Source: Phaeobacter sp. 11ANDIMAR09
GTDB lineage: Bacteria; Pseudomonadota; Alphaproteobacteria; Rhodobacterales; Rhodobacteraceae
DNA: 60,101 nt
Reading direction: 5' to 3'
NCBI RefSeq assembly: GCF_001294455.1
Contig: NZ_LIKT01000026.1
Coordinates: 1-60,101 of the forward strand
Shown here: piece by piece, positions 16,551-26,109 of the stretch
Layout: each line of letters starts with the position of its first letter
How positions within the stretch are numbered: the stretch's first letter is position 1
The notes under the pieces: model-generated
The model's database searches: none
What the model was told of the DNA's origin: nothing
The model's input: the letters and a program-made list of their open reading frames with translations, nothing else
Position numbers and translations under genes: made by a program

Positions 16551-17461
16551 TCTGTCCGTGTCCGCGTCGGGATGACATCCCGGTCCAGCCTGCCCATGAA
16601 GGTGTGGTACAGATCTTCGTAAAAGCGCGGGGAATCAAAATACCAGCGATGGGAGATGCCGATTTCAGCGCCAAAGTCATCGCTGTTGTCTTTGTAGTAT
16701 TGCCCGCAATAGAGGTTCACGGCCTTTTCACCATGATCCTGGGGCAGCCCAACGCGTCCTAACCGGCGGCTGACGCCAATGCGTTTCACTTCTGAAATAG
16801 ACAGAATGTCATCAAAAGGGCTGTAATAGCTGGTGACCCGAGTGCAATGGCGCAACAAAGATGATGATTTGGGACTGCCCTCGCGCATTGATTTTTGTGA
16901 GATATCCGCCGCAACCAAAGCAATCTGGCTCACCGTCCAGCTGCGCTGCGCTGTTTTGTGGTCATCATCTGCATAGTCAAAGGCTTCGCGCAGCAGGAAG
17001 CACCCCATCGAATGCGCCAGAACATGGATGTTGAAATCACAATCCTCTTTCTGCAGAGCTGAAAGCTGAGTGAGCCCATCCTGGAACAAACGGTCCGCAG
17101 AAAGCCGCGCATCACGCCGATCCGATGAATACCCAAGCGCAGAGCCATCGCTGGGCCAGTCAAAGCTGATCAAGGTTCCCTTAAAGCCATGTGCTTCCAA
17201 ACCTTTTCTGATCTTACGGTGGCGTTCCAGCATGTCGTATTGTTCAGTATTGAAGCCGTGAACAAAGATCACGATATGACCCTTGGCGGGCGGATTGGCT
17301 CCGGCCTTGGACTGCACCGCCTTAAACCATTTACTCTTATTGATCTCGTGGGCGCGCGTTGCCTTTTTCACGGAACCCGGGATCGCCAGGTATTTTGCCT
17401 TTCCCAATCTGTCAGAATAGAGATCACCCGAGCGGCCACGCACAGAAAAGAAATAGTCCAT
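16526..17461 (-). CDS. DUF900-type alpha/beta hydrolase
   Basis: 311 residues. An alpha/beta-hydrolase core is visible: the oxyanion turn VIFVHGFN, then [13 protein letters not shown], and a nucleophile elbow AHSMG (Ser151, in [14 protein letters not shown]). A late DDILS and GISHRWY may supply acid and His. The VHGFN + FDWPS pairing is typical of the DUF900 family, which are esterase/lipase-like proteins of unknown substrate. No signal peptide is apparent. It is transcribed against its neighbours within the rpmH-yidC region and overlaps the end of yidD, which suggests a later insertion. Confidence 0.8.
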   Translation of the reverse strand: MDYFFSVRGRSGDLYSDRLGKAKYLAIPGSVKKATRAHEINKSKWFKAVQSKAGANPPAKGHIVIFVHGFNTEQYDMLERHRKIRKGLEAHGFKGTLISFDWPSDGSALGYSSDRRDARLSADRLFQDGLTQLSALQKEDCDFNIHVLAHSMGCFLLREAFDYADDDHKTAQRSWTVSQIALVAADISQKSMREGSPKSSSLLRHCTRVTSYYSPFDDILSISEVKRIGVSRRLGRVGLPQDHGEKAVNLYCGQYYKDNSDDFGAEIGISHRWYFDSPRFYEDLYHTFMGRLDRDVIPTRTRTDQGNLALV

Positions 17462-17527
17462 TAAAACACTCCCTAAAAATACTCACACGATCAGAGTACC
17501 ACAATCTAAAGCTGATCAGATAGGGTT

Positions 17528-17556
17528 TTGACTTTCCAAGCCAACCTGGCCTATGC
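17528..17556 (+). promoter_or_regulatory. promoter candidate for ttcA
   Basis: TTGACT (17528-17533) and CTATGC (17551-17556) are spaced by 17 bases, about 30 bases before the ttcA start. The -35 element is the same hexamer as in the rpmH promoter; the -10 is weaker. Confidence 0.4.
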
Positions 17557-17584
17557 CTCGCGGTCATGAATCAGGAGCTCGGCC

Positions 17585-18472
17585 ATGTTTGATGACGACC
17601 AGACCGAAATACACCCGCTCTTTGCCGGGGCGCCCTCGACCACCGAGTTCAAGAAGCTGCGCAAGCGCATCGTGCGGCAGACCCGCGAAGCGATTGAGCA
17701 GTATGGCATGGTGGAACGTCCTGCTGATGGCGGGACACCGAAATGGCTGGTCTGCCTATCGGGCGGCAAGGATAGTTATACCCTGCTGGCGGTGCTTTAT
17801 GAATTGAAGTGGCGTGGGCTTTTGCCAGTCGATCTGGTGGCCTGCAACCTGGATCAAGGCCAACCCGGTTTTCCGGCCACCGTGCTTCCGGCTTTCCTGG
17901 AAAAGATGGGAGTGCCGCATCGGATCGAGTATCAGGACACCTATAGTATCGTGATGGACAAGGTGCCCGAGGGGCGGACCTTCTGCGCGCTCTGCTCACG
18001 TTTGCGCCGTGGGAACCTTTACCGGGTTGCTCGCGAAGAGGGCTGTTCGGCAGTGATTCTCGGCCATCACCGCGATGACATCCTCGAAACCTTCTTTATG
18101 AACCTTTTCCACGGCGGCCGCCTCGCCACCATGCCTCCAAAACTGGTCAACGAAGAGGGCGATCTCTTTGTCTATCGCCCCCTCGCCCATGTGGCCGAGG
18201 TGGATTGTGAAAAGTTTGCAAAAGCAATGAATTATCCCATCATCCCCTGTGACCTTTGTGGCAGTCAGGACGGGTTGCAGCGCCAGCAGGTCAAACAGAT
18301 CCTCGACCAATGGGAGACCAATAGTCCCGGACGGCGCCAGGTGATGTTCCGCGCCCTGACCAATGCCCGCCCTTCGCATCTTCTGGACCCCAAGCTTTTC
18401 GATTTTGCGGGGCTTGAACGTAAAATCGGTCCGAAAAGCGCCGATTCAGACGAGATTCCACTTTTGCGTTAA
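17585..18472 (+). CDS. ttcA: tRNA 2-thiocytidine biosynthesis protein TtcA
   Basis: 295 residues of the PP-loop ATPase superfamily. SGGKDS (59-64) binds ATP, the pair C134/C137 (CALC) with C222 (PCDLC) matches the three-cysteine 4Fe-4S site of TtcA, and GHHRDD is the adenylation-loop motif. The enzyme thiolates cytidine-32 of certain tRNAs, including arginine tRNAs such as the ACG species encoded in this window. The start at 17585 has GGAG upstream (17576-17579). It follows a promoter-like element and is followed after ~65 bases by the EAL gene. Confidence 0.95.
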   Translation: MFDDDQTEIHPLFAGAPSTTEFKKLRKRIVRQTREAIEQYGMVERPADGGTPKWLVCLSGGKDSYTLLAVLYELKWRGLLPVDLVACNLDQGQPGFPATVLPAFLEKMGVPHRIEYQDTYSIVMDKVPEGRTFCALCSRLRRGNLYRVAREEGCSAVILGHHRDDILETFFMNLFHGGRLATMPPKLVNEEGDLFVYRPLAHVAEVDCEKFAKAMNYPIIPCDLCGSQDGLQRQQVKQILDQWETNSPGRRQVMFRALTNARPSHLLDPKLFDFAGLERKIGPKSADSDEIPLLR

Positions 18473-18537
18473 CTCCGAAGTCAGAAACAGGCCTCTATTC
18501 TGCCAAGGCATCCCTGCTTTAGGCGAAAGGTCTGAAC

Positions 18538-20082
18538 ATGAATAAATCGAATTCCGGTCTCATTTACCGAATTCGGGCTAGATTGGCTCCAGCGCTCTTG
18601 GCGCCCCCCATTCTTGCGTTCCTACCTGCCGTAACTCTGGCCACCTTCTGGCTTGGTGGCGAAGTCGCCTTGCTCTGGGTGGCTCTGGGCATTCCGCTGA
18701 TCTTTGCCGCCTTTGGTGGCTTTTCCGCGCAGGGACGAAACTTTGCCTCCCGCGACAGCGTGACCGGGCTCATGCTGCGCGAGGGCTTTGAGCTGGAAAT
18801 GAAGCGCATCGTCGAAGACTGCGCAAAAACCGAGCTACGCTCGGCGCTTTACTATGTCGAAATTGATGAATTCAAAGAGCTCACTGACCGGGAAGGTCAG
18901 GAAGCCGGCGACCGGATCATTCAAAGCTGCGGCGAACGTATTGCCAGCACCCTGCGCAATGGCGACACCGTTGCCCGCGTTGGCGATTGCAAATTTGCCA
19001 TTTGCCTGACCCCGGTGTTGCAATTGGACCTGGAAACCTGTGTTCAAATGGCCGGGCGTATTCAGGCCGCCGTCGAAGAGCCAATTTCGCTGGATGGCAC
19101 CACGGTCTATGCGACCTCCTCGATTGGCTTTTGCCTGAATACACGGGCCCCCAGCACGGATTATGCCGACTGGTCCGCTGCAGCCTGCGCGGCGCTGAGC
19201 GAAGCTCAGCAAAACGGTCCCTCGGGGATCCGGGTGTTTTCGGCCGATATGCACCAACGCAGCAAAGCCCGCGGCAACCTGCGCGAAGAGGCTGCCGAAG
19301 CGCTGGAAGCGGGTCATATCCAACCCTGGTTCCAACCGCAAATCTGCACCGACACTGGCCGTGTTTCGGGCTTTGAGGCCCTGGCGCGCTGGATGCATCC
19401 GGTGCGTGGGCTGATCCCCCCTGCCAAGTTCCTGCCCGTGCTGGAAGAGGCAGGCCTGATGGAACGGCTGAGCCAGGTCATGCTGTATCATTCACTGACC
19501 GCCTTGAACGCCTGGGATGCTGCGGGTCTGAAAGTTCCCACTGTTGGAGTGAACTTTGCCACGCAGGAGCTGCGCAATCCAAACCTGGCTGAAAACATCA
19601 AATGGGAGTTGGAACGTTTCGATCTACCTGCCGCACGGTTGTCGGTGGAGATCCTTGAAACCGTGATGACCGACCGCCCAGATGATATTGTCACCCGCAA
19701 TATTGCGGCGCTCAGCGAACTGGGCTGCCATATCGAACTGGATGATTTTGGGACCGGCCATGCTTCGATTTCAGCGGTACGTCGGTTCAACATCTCGCGA
19801 ATCAAGATTGACCGCTCCTTTGTTCTGCGCGCAGATCGGGACCCGGATCAGCAAAAACTTATCGCAGCAATTCTGACCATGGCCGAGCGGCTCGATCTGG
19901 ATACGCTGGCAGAAGGTGTCGAAACGGTTGGCGAACACGCCCTGCTGTCACAGCTTGGCTGTGGCCATGTTCAGGGCTTTGGCATTGGTCGCCCCATGCC
20001 GTTTGACCAGACTCTGGACTGGATCACCGCCCATGAAGCCAAGCTGCAAGACGCTCCGGAAATCGGCCGCCATACCCGCTGA
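18538..20082 (+). CDS. membrane GGDEF/EAL protein, probable c-di-GMP phosphodiesterase
   Basis: 514 residues. Two hydrophobic segments (~18-38 and 42-62) anchor it in the inner membrane. The GGDEF domain (~70-225) is degenerate: the active-site loop reads VGDCKF (148-153), so cyclase activity is unlikely. The EAL domain (~245-500) is intact: EALARW (280-), SVEILE, DDFGTG, IKIDRSF and LAEGVET, holding the metal and catalytic residues. It should hydrolyse cyclic di-GMP, affecting the motile/sessile switch. The GGDEF part may bind GTP as a regulator, as in other such hybrids (inference). Confidence 0.9.
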   Translation: MNKSNSGLIYRIRARLAPALLAPPILAFLPAVTLATFWLGGEVALLWVALGIPLIFAAFGGFSAQGRNFASRDSVTGLMLREGFELEMKRIVEDCAKTELRSALYYVEIDEFKELTDREGQEAGDRIIQSCGERIASTLRNGDTVARVGDCKFAICLTPVLQLDLETCVQMAGRIQAAVEEPISLDGTTVYATSSIGFCLNTRAPSTDYADWSAAACAALSEAQQNGPSGIRVFSADMHQRSKARGNLREEAAEALEAGHIQPWFQPQICTDTGRVSGFEALARWMHPVRGLIPPAKFLPVLEEAGLMERLSQVMLYHSLTALNAWDAAGLKVPTVGVNFATQELRNPNLAENIKWELERFDLPAARLSVEILETVMTDRPDDIVTRNIAALSELGCHIELDDFGTGHASISAVRRFNISRIKIDRSFVLRADRDPDQQKLIAAILTMAERLDLDTLAEGVETVGEHALLSQLGCGHVQGFGIGRPMPFDQTLDWITAHEAKLQDAPEIGRHTR

Positions 20083-20226
20083 CCCCATTCCAAATAGCTG
20101 CTGAAACCGGGTTTTCCCGCCTCGGGGCGCTTTGCCGCCCCGGATATCAGTGATTCTGCTTGACCTTTGGGGGTCTTCTCTGTTGAACCACACCCTGTCA
20201 TTCCCTACACGAGGTGGCAGTCCCAA

Positions 20227-22032
20227 ATGGACGACCAGAACAAGAATCTCATTCTCGCAATCGCACTCAGCAGCTTCGTGCTTCTTGGGTGGATGTACTT
20301 TTTCCCACCCCCAGAGGTCGCTCCGGCTCCTGAAGCTGTGGCAACCGAAACGGCGCCCGCAGAGGCGGCCGCCAGCAGCCCCAGTGCCGTTGCAGCCGAT
20401 GCTGTAACCAGCCAGCCAGGCGAAGAGGCCAGCGCCTCTGATGCGCCGCGCATCAGCATCGAGTCTGATCGCATCACTGGCAGCATCTCGCTGCAGGGGG
20501 GCCGCATCGACGATCTGGCACTGAAAGACTACCGGATCACCAATGATGCGCCGGAAATCGTCCAGTTCCTGTCCCCTGTTGGCCAACAGGGCGCCTATTA
20601 TGCGCTTTATGGCTGGGCACCGGGCAGCGGCCTGACAGCTGCAGATGTGCCAGGGGCGAATACCCTGTGGAGCGCGCCTGCAGGCGCTGAGCTGGCGCCT
20701 GACAGTCCCATCACCCTGACCTGGGACAATGGCACAGGTCTGACCTTCAACCGCACCATCGCGGTGGACGAAGACTATATGTTCGCGATCACTCAATCTG
20801 TGACCAATGCCTCCGGTGCCAGCGTTTCGCTCGCCCCCTATGGTACCTTGGCGCGCCATGGTGAGCCTGCGGACATGAAGAACTTCTTCATCCTGCACGA
20901 AGGCGTTGTGGGCATGGCTGATGGCGAGTTGGCCGAGCTGGATTACTCCGACGTTGCGGATTTTGACGTAGATCCCCGTGATGGATCGCGCTCTGAGTTC
21001 CAGCAGGTCACAGAGAACGGCTGGATTGGTTTTACCGATCACTACTGGATGTCGACACTGATCCCAGAACCCGGCCAGGCCTTCCGCTCTTCGGTCAAAT
21101 ATGACGAGCGCCGCGACATCTATCAGACAGATGTGGTTCTGCCGACCGTGACCCTTGCGGCTGGTGAAACCTCTGAGGTCACCACTCAGCTGTTTTCCGG
21201 CGCCAAGGAATGGGCAACCATCCGCGCCTATGAAAAGGGCGGCATTGCTGGCTTCCTCGACAGCATCGACTGGGGCTGGTTCTTCTTCCTGACCAAACCG
21301 ATCTTTGCCGTGCTGCACTGGCTCAATGCGCTGATTGGCAACATGGGCTGGGCCATCATCGCCCTGACCGTTCTGATCAAGATCATCGTCTTCCCGCTGG
21401 CTTATAAATCCTATGCCTCGATGGCAAAGATGAAAGAGCTGCAGCCAGAGATGGAGAAGCTGAAAGAACGCGCTGGCGACGATCGTCAGAAGCAGCAGAA
21501 AGAGATCATGGAGCTTTATAAACGGGAGAAAGTGAATCCCGCTGCTGGCTGCCTGCCGATCCTGATCCAGATTCCGATCTTCTTTTCGCTCTACAAGGTG
21601 ATCTTTGTCACGCTGGAGTTGCGTCACGCGCCCTTCTTTGGTCCTTTCCAGGATTTGAGCGCGCCGGATCCGACCTCGATCATGAACTTCTTTGGTCTGC
21701 TGCCCTTTGAAGGCCCGGCTCCGGAAAGTCTTCTGGCTCTGGTCTTTATCGGCATCCTACCCCTGCTTTTGGGTATCTCGATGTGGCTGCAGCAAAAGCT
21801 GAACCCGGCGCCAACGGATCCGACTCAGCAGATGATCTTTGCCTGGATGCCTTGGGTCTTCATGTTCATGCTGGGTGGTTTTGCCTCGGGTCTGGTTGTC
21901 TACTGGATCGCCAACAACACCATCACCTTTACCCAGCAGTATCTGATCATGCGCAGCCATGGCTACAAACCTGACGTCTTTGGCAACATCAAGGCCAGCG
22001 TCAAGCGTAAGCCAAAGACGGATCAGAAATGA
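20227..22032 (+). CDS. yidC: membrane protein insertase YidC
   Basis: 601 residues. The N-terminal helix (LILAIALSSFVLLGWMYFF) is followed by a long Ala/Glu/Pro-rich linker and the periplasmic beta domain (~90-355), then the conserved five-helix insertase core from about 365 (WGWFFFLTKPIFAVLHWLN). It includes the charged cytoplasmic hairpin (MAKMKELQPEMEKLKERAGD) and the late WMPWVFMFMLGGFASGLVVYW helix. It inserts inner-membrane proteins with or without SecYEG. ATG 20227 is used; the frame is open to a TTG at 20167, but the family start and hydrophobic anchor follow 20227. Its stop overlaps the MOSC gene by four bases. Confidence 0.96.
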   Translation: MDDQNKNLILAIALSSFVLLGWMYFFPPPEVAPAPEAVATETAPAEAAASSPSAVAADAVTSQPGEEASASDAPRISIESDRITGSISLQGGRIDDLALKDYRITNDAPEIVQFLSPVGQQGAYYALYGWAPGSGLTAADVPGANTLWSAPAGAELAPDSPITLTWDNGTGLTFNRTIAVDEDYMFAITQSVTNASGASVSLAPYGTLARHGEPADMKNFFILHEGVVGMADGELAELDYSDVADFDVDPRDGSRSEFQQVTENGWIGFTDHYWMSTLIPEPGQAFRSSVKYDERRDIYQTDVVLPTVTLAAGETSEVTTQLFSGAKEWATIRAYEKGGIAGFLDSIDWGWFFFLTKPIFAVLHWLNALIGNMGWAIIALTVLIKIIVFPLAYKSYASMAKMKELQPEMEKLKERAGDDRQKQQKEIMELYKREKVNPAAGCLPILIQIPIFFSLYKVIFVTLELRHAPFFGPFQDLSAPDPTSIMNFFGLLPFEGPAPESLLALVFIGILPLLLGISMWLQQKLNPAPTDPTQQMIFAWMPWVFMFMLGGFASGLVVYWIANNTITFTQQYLIMRSHGYKPDVFGNIKASVKRKPKTDQK

Positions 22033-22781
22033 CCCACACCGTTACAAATATCTGGCGCCACCCGCTCAAATCTCACGGGCGGGAAGCACTGGACAGCGTA
22101 ACCATGATCGCCGGGCAGACAATGCCCGGCGATCGCGTCTGGGCGGTTGCGCATGAGAGCTCCAAGGCGGATGCATCCGCATGGGCGCCCTGTGCCAATT
22201 TCACCCGCGGGTCCAAGGCCCCGCAGTTGATGGCGATCAATGCCCAGCTTGATGATGCCAGCGGTCGGCTCACCCTCAGCCATCCCACGCGCCCCGAGAT
22301 CAGCTTTGACCCCGAAGATCCGCAGGATCTTCAGCGCTTTCTCGAATGGGAAAAGCCCCTGACCCCAGCCAATCGTGCGGCCTCTGCTCGGATCATCCGG
22401 GTGCCCGGACGCGGCATGACCGATACCGATTACCCCTCGGTAAGCCTGTGCAACTGGGCATCGCACCGCGCCGTCGAACAGGCCCTTGGTCATGAGATCT
22501 CGCCACTGCGCTGGCGCGGCAATATCTGGTTCGACCTGGGCGAGGCCTGGGCCGAGAATGATTTCATCGGCAAAGACATCCGTATCGGTGAGGCCGTGTT
22601 CCGGGTCCGAGAACCCGTGGTGCGCTGCTTGGCAACCACAGCCAACCCGGAAACCGGCGAACGCGACGCCGACACTCTCAAGGCGCTCAAGGAGACCTGG
22701 GGACATCAGAACTTCTCGGTCTATGCCGAGGTGCTGAGTGGTGGCAACATTCTCCTGAGCGATAGTGTAGAGGTACTGTGA
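22029..22781 (+). CDS. MOSC domain protein
   Basis: 250 residues with a MOSC N-terminal beta-barrel-like segment (VTNIWRHPLKSHGREAL ... MPGDRVWAVAH) and a C-terminal MOSC core (PVVRCLATTANPETGERD with conserved Cys). MOSC proteins bind molybdenum cofactor or a transferable sulfur via that cysteine; physiological function of this branch is not established. The gene overlaps the yidC stop by four bases (ATGA) and its own stop overlaps the engB start, so it is in a tight yidC-MOSC-engB operon, a common order in Rhodobacteraceae. Confidence 0.85.
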   Translation: MTHTVTNIWRHPLKSHGREALDSVTMIAGQTMPGDRVWAVAHESSKADASAWAPCANFTRGSKAPQLMAINAQLDDASGRLTLSHPTRPEISFDPEDPQDLQRFLEWEKPLTPANRAASARIIRVPGRGMTDTDYPSVSLCNWASHRAVEQALGHEISPLRWRGNIWFDLGEAWAENDFIGKDIRIGEAVFRVREPVVRCLATTANPETGERDADTLKALKETWGHQNFSVYAEVLSGGNILLSDSVEVL

Positions 22782-23431
22782 TGCAGATTTCATTCCAACT
22801 GGCCGAAGAGCCAGACCAGATCACCGCTGAGAAGGGTCGCAAGCTCTTTGCTGGCGAATCGCTTTTTGTCAAAGGCGTTGTCGCCATGTCCGGCCTGCCC
22901 GAAGCGGACCGGATGGAAGTCTGTTTTGCGGGCCGGTCCAATGTTGGCAAATCCAGCCTGATCAATGCCCTCACGGGCACCAAGGGTCTGGCCCGTGCCT
23001 CCAACACTCCCGGCCGCACCCAGGAAATCAACTATTTCACCCAGGGCCCCGAACTCTACCTCGTTGACCTTCCCGGCTATGGCTATGCCAATGCGCCGCT
23101 GGCAGTGGTGGAGAAGTGGCAAAAGCTGCTCAAACGCTATCTCTCGGGGCGTCAGACCCTGCGTCGCGCCTTTGTGCTCATCGACAGTCGTCATGGTGCC
23201 AAGGATGTCGATGAAGAGATCATGAGCCTGCTGGACAGCTCTGCTGTGACCTTTCAGGTGGTGATGACCAAGGCTGATAAGGTCAAACTCAAGGACCGTG
23301 AGCGGGTGATTGAACAGGTCCGGACCGTCCTGGCGCGCCATCCCGCCGCCTATCCTGAGATCGTGCTGACCTCTTCGGAAAAAGGTGATGGCATCGCCAC
23401 GCTGCGCTCCATCATCTGCGGTCTTGAATAG
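22781..23431 (+). CDS. engB: ribosome biogenesis GTPase EngB (YihA/YsxC)
   Basis: 216 residues with all GTPase boxes: G1 GRSNVGKSS (51-), G2 within RTQEINYF, G3 DLPGYG, G4 TKADK and a late SSEKGDG G5-like loop. EngB is an essential GTPase acting in large-subunit assembly. ATG 22781 overlaps the MOSC stop in TGATG; a GTG three bases earlier is also in frame. A strong bidirectional terminator follows, closing the yidC operon. Confidence 0.95.
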   Translation: MQISFQLAEEPDQITAEKGRKLFAGESLFVKGVVAMSGLPEADRMEVCFAGRSNVGKSSLINALTGTKGLARASNTPGRTQEINYFTQGPELYLVDLPGYGYANAPLAVVEKWQKLLKRYLSGRQTLRRAFVLIDSRHGAKDVDEEIMSLLDSSAVTFQVVMTKADKVKLKDRERVIEQVRTVLARHPAAYPEIVLTSSEKGDGIATLRSIICGLE

Positions 23432-23477
23432 ACTATAGCCCGCTCTGCGGATCACCCGCGCAGGGCCCCAAAACATC

Positions 23478-23516
23478 AAAGCCCCGCAGAGCCTGAAATG
23501 GTTCTGCGGGGCTTTT
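23478..23516. terminator. bidirectional rho-independent terminator
   Basis: A 13-bp stem (AAAGCCCCGCAGA, 23478-23490, with TCTGCGGGGCTTT, 23503-23515) has a TTTTAATT tail on the plus strand and the mirrored A-rich run giving T-rich sequence on the minus strand. It separates engB from the convergent SDR gene. Confidence 0.85.
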
Positions 23517-23544
23517 AATTACCAAGCCTTATCCCCCTGCTGGA

Positions 23545-24273
23545 TCAGACGTGCTGGGCGCCGTTCACTTCGATCTCGGAGCCCGAAATGTAAGAGCTTT
23601 CCTGCGAACATAGAAAGTAGATCGCCGCCGCGACTTCTTCGGGCTGGCCCAGCCGCTGCATCGGCAGTTTTTCGACGATCTTATCGGTGCCAGGGGACAG
23701 AATCGCCGTCTCGACCTCTCCTGGGGCGATAGCATTCACCCGCACGCCCAGGGGGCCAAAATCATGGGCCATCTCGCGGGTCAGGGCCGCAAGGGCCGCC
23801 TTGGAGGTGGCATAGGCTGCGCCAGCAAAGGGGTGCACCCGGCTGCCGGCGATCGAGGTCACATTGACCACCGAGCCCTTGGCGGCTGCCAGCTCATCCT
23901 TCAGCCCACGCGCCAGCACCACCGAAGAAAAGAAATTCACATGAAAGACCTTGCCCCAGGTCATCAGATCCGTGTCCAGAGTGCTCAGCCGCTCGCCTTC
24001 GGGGCCTTTGGGGGATATGCCGGCATTGTTGACCAGCGCATCCAACTGTCCGCCCAGTCGTTCCTGGATGACGCCGACCGCATTGATAGTGTCAGAGGGA
24101 TCCGACAGATCCAGCTGCACGTGATTCTCTGCACCACCGCCCCAGGGGCATTCCTCAGGGAAAGGCTGGCGTGAACAGGTGATCACCCGCCAGCCTTCGG
24201 CATTGAACCGTCGCACAGTTGCGTGACCAATGCCCCGGCTGGCGCCGGTCAGAAGCAATGTCTTTTGGCGCAT
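23545..24273 (-). CDS. short-chain dehydrogenase/reductase (SDR)
   Basis: 242 residues of the classical SDR family. The NAD(P)-binding motif is TGASRGIG (9-16), NNAG is at 82-85, and the catalytic Ser140 with Tyr154-Lys158 (YATSK) are present. It ends with the typical ISGSEIEVNGAQ tail. It should be an oxidoreductase acting on an alcohol or ketone, possibly 3-oxoacyl or sugar-like; the substrate cannot be inferred. It lies alone on the minus strand between engB and argB. Confidence 0.88.
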   Translation of the reverse strand: MRQKTLLLTGASRGIGHATVRRFNAEGWRVITCSRQPFPEECPWGGGAENHVQLDLSDPSDTINAVGVIQERLGGQLDALVNNAGISPKGPEGERLSTLDTDLMTWGKVFHVNFFSSVVLARGLKDELAAAKGSVVNVTSIAGSRVHPFAGAAYATSKAALAALTREMAHDFGPLGVRVNAIAPGEVETAILSPGTDKIVEKLPMQRLGQPEEVAAAIYFLCSQESSYISGSEIEVNGAQHV

Positions 24274-24339
24274 GGCGTCATATCCGTCTATTTCATCAAT
24301 GCGGCGACCCTATCAGCCCAGTCCGGGGCTGCAATCTCA

Positions 24340-24363
24340 ATGTCGCACTTGATGTCGCACTTG
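24340..24363 (+). repeat. 12-bp perfect tandem duplication
   Basis: ATGTCGCACTTG is repeated twice head-to-tail, 51 bases before the argB start, within the SDR-argB intergenic region. It could be a small slippage event or a doubled protein-binding site. Confidence 0.7.
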
Positions 24364-24413
24364 GCAGCGCGGGCGGAACCGCGTAACACCGGATGCCAAG
24401 AGGACCCTGAGCC

Positions 24414-25274
24414 ATGAAGAAACAAGATATGAACCGCGACTGGATTGCCACTGCCGAAACTCTGTCGAGCGCCCTGCCCTATTTGCAGCGCTATGACGGA
24501 GCCATTGTTGTCATCAAGCTGGGTGGCCATGCCATGGGCAGCGATGAAGCCATGGAAACCTTTGCCCGCGATATCGTGTTGATGCGCCAGGTTGGGGTCA
24601 ATCCGGTGATCGTCCATGGCGGTGGTCCGATGATCAACGCCATGCTGAACAAGCTGCAAATCCAGTCGGAATTTGTCGACGGCAAGCGCGTCACCGATCA
24701 GGCCACCATGGAAGTCGTCGAAATGGTGCTGTCCGGCGTCGTCAACAAGCGGATCGTTCAGGCCATCAATGGCCAGGGCGGCCGCGCCGTTGGCCTGTCG
24801 GGAAAAGATGCCAATTTGATCACCTGCGATCAGGCAAATGCCAAGCTGGGCTATGTTGGCGCGCCTTCACAGATGGACCCGCAGGTGCTGCATGACCTGT
24901 TTGAAAAACACATCATTCCAGTGATTGCCCCAATTGGTGCCGGTCACAATGGCGAGACCTTCAACATCAATGGCGATACCGCTGCTGGCGCCATCGCCAC
25001 CGCACTCAATGCCGACCGGCTGCTGCTGCTCACCGATGTGTCTGGCGTCAAAGATGCCACCGGCGAGGTTGTGACCGAGCTGAAGGCCGCCGATGTCGAG
25101 CGGATGACCGCTGAGGGCGTGATTGCCGGCGGCATGATCCCCAAGACCGAAACCGCGCTTGAGGCCGTACGTTCGGGTGTGCGCGCCTGTACCATTGTCG
25201 ATGGGCGGGTAAAGAACGCGGTTCTTCTGGAACTGTTTACCGATCACGGCGCAGGCTCGATGATCCGCGCCTAA
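24414..25274 (+). CDS. argB: acetylglutamate kinase
   Basis: 286 residues of the amino-acid kinase family. The phosphate-binding KLGGHAM near residue 35, the VHGGGPMIN motif, [15 protein letters not shown] and the late [14 protein letters not shown] match ArgB. It phosphorylates N-acetyl-glutamate, the second step of arginine synthesis, and is usually feedback-inhibited by arginine. It is expressed alone here, with a terminator hairpin directly after it. The first Met (24414) has GAG upstream; a second in-frame Met at residue 6 is possible. Confidence 0.95.
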   Translation: MKKQDMNRDWIATAETLSSALPYLQRYDGAIVVIKLGGHAMGSDEAMETFARDIVLMRQVGVNPVIVHGGGPMINAMLNKLQIQSEFVDGKRVTDQATMEVVEMVLSGVVNKRIVQAINGQGGRAVGLSGKDANLITCDQANAKLGYVGAPSQMDPQVLHDLFEKHIIPVIAPIGAGHNGETFNINGDTAAGAIATALNADRLLLLTDVSGVKDATGEVVTELKAADVERMTAEGVIAGGMIPKTETALEAVRSGVRACTIVDGRVKNAVLLELFTDHGAGSMIRA

Positions 25275-25282
25275 ACGCTCAG

Positions 25283-25307
25283 GGGCTCCGGGTCCGGAGC
25301 CCTTTCT
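25283..25307 (+). terminator. argB terminator
   Basis: A perfect 9-bp stem GGGCTCCGG/CCGGAGCCC (25283-25291, 25294-25302) is followed by TTTCTGT. The T-run is short, so termination may be partial. Confidence 0.6.
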
Positions 25308-25413
25308 GTCGAAATGACCTAGCAAAGGGCGTATCTGAACCGGTAAAGCCGTTTTTGCGCGTTTCCTGCTGAGCTGTCTGATATTCTCTCTGACAGATAT
25401 CGGGGAGGGTACA

Positions 25414-26109
25414 GTGGCCATCACACCATCTATGCAGACTGAAAAGAGCCCGAGCTATGACCAAGTCTCGCAGGCGGCCTCTGAGCAGGGTCTGGTAATC
25501 TACGGTGCCCTGCGTCCCAATCTCCATCCTGCGCAGGGGCTCTCGCACGGGACTTTGGTACTGTTGGGCACAGGAGAGGCATTCTGGCCAGTCTTCACCA
25601 GCTCCCGGGAACACCTAGATGCCGTAGCAGACCCGATAGATCAGTGGTCAGCGCGTGTCATAGGTGATCTGGCCGAGACACTGGGGGCTAAGCCCTATTT
25701 CCCCTTTGGTGGCCCACCCTATACGCCCTTTGTGGACTGGGCGCTGGCCACGGGGCGGGCCTTCACATCCCCGTCACAAATGATGGTGCATGATGAGGTC
25801 GGCATGTTGATATCCTACCGGGGAGCGCTCCACTTCGATCAAAGCTTTGACATCCCCCCCCCTCCTTTGGCACACTCTCCCTGCGCGACATGCACAACCC
25901 AACCATGTTTGAATACATGCCCGGTACATGCATTGGCTGATGGCGGCCCCTATGATCTAACCGCCTGTCACCAACATCTGGACACCCCGGCCGGAGTAGC
26001 CTGCATGACGCAGGGATGCCTCGCTCGGTGCGCATGCCCTCTGAGCCAGGGGGCTGGACGACGCATAGAACAAACCGCACATCACATGAGGTATTTTCAC
26101 CCATCATGA
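25414..26109 (+). CDS. ferredoxin-like protein with two 4Fe-4S motifs
   Basis: 231 residues. The C-terminal part has one complete cluster motif CATCTTQPCLNTCP (C157, C160, C165, C169) and a second Cys set C197, C202, C206, C208 (CMTQGCLARCAC), consistent with two 4Fe-4S clusters. The N-terminal ~150 residues resemble a shortened version of the fold next to the clusters in QueG-like proteins, without its corrinoid catalytic set. The start is GTG 25414 with GGGGAGGG just upstream; an ATG at 25432 is possible. It overlaps the histidine phosphatase gene by four bases (ATGA). Function unknown; a redox role is inferred from the clusters. Confidence 0.78.
   Translation: MAITPSMQTEKSPSYDQVSQAASEQGLVIYGALRPNLHPAQGLSHGTLVLLGTGEAFWPVFTSSREHLDAVADPIDQWSARVIGDLAETLGAKPYFPFGGPPYTPFVDWALATGRAFTSPSQMMVHDEVGMLISYRGALHFDQSFDIPPPPLAHSPCATCTTQPCLNTCPVHALADGGPYDLTACHQHLDTPAGVACMTQGCLARCACPLSQGAGRRIEQTAHHMRYFHPS

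Noticed and set aside
19948-21627. 559-codon open frame on the minus strand over the EAL and yidC genes
   Set aside because: It is fully antisense to well-supported genes; the length follows from GC-rich codon bias.
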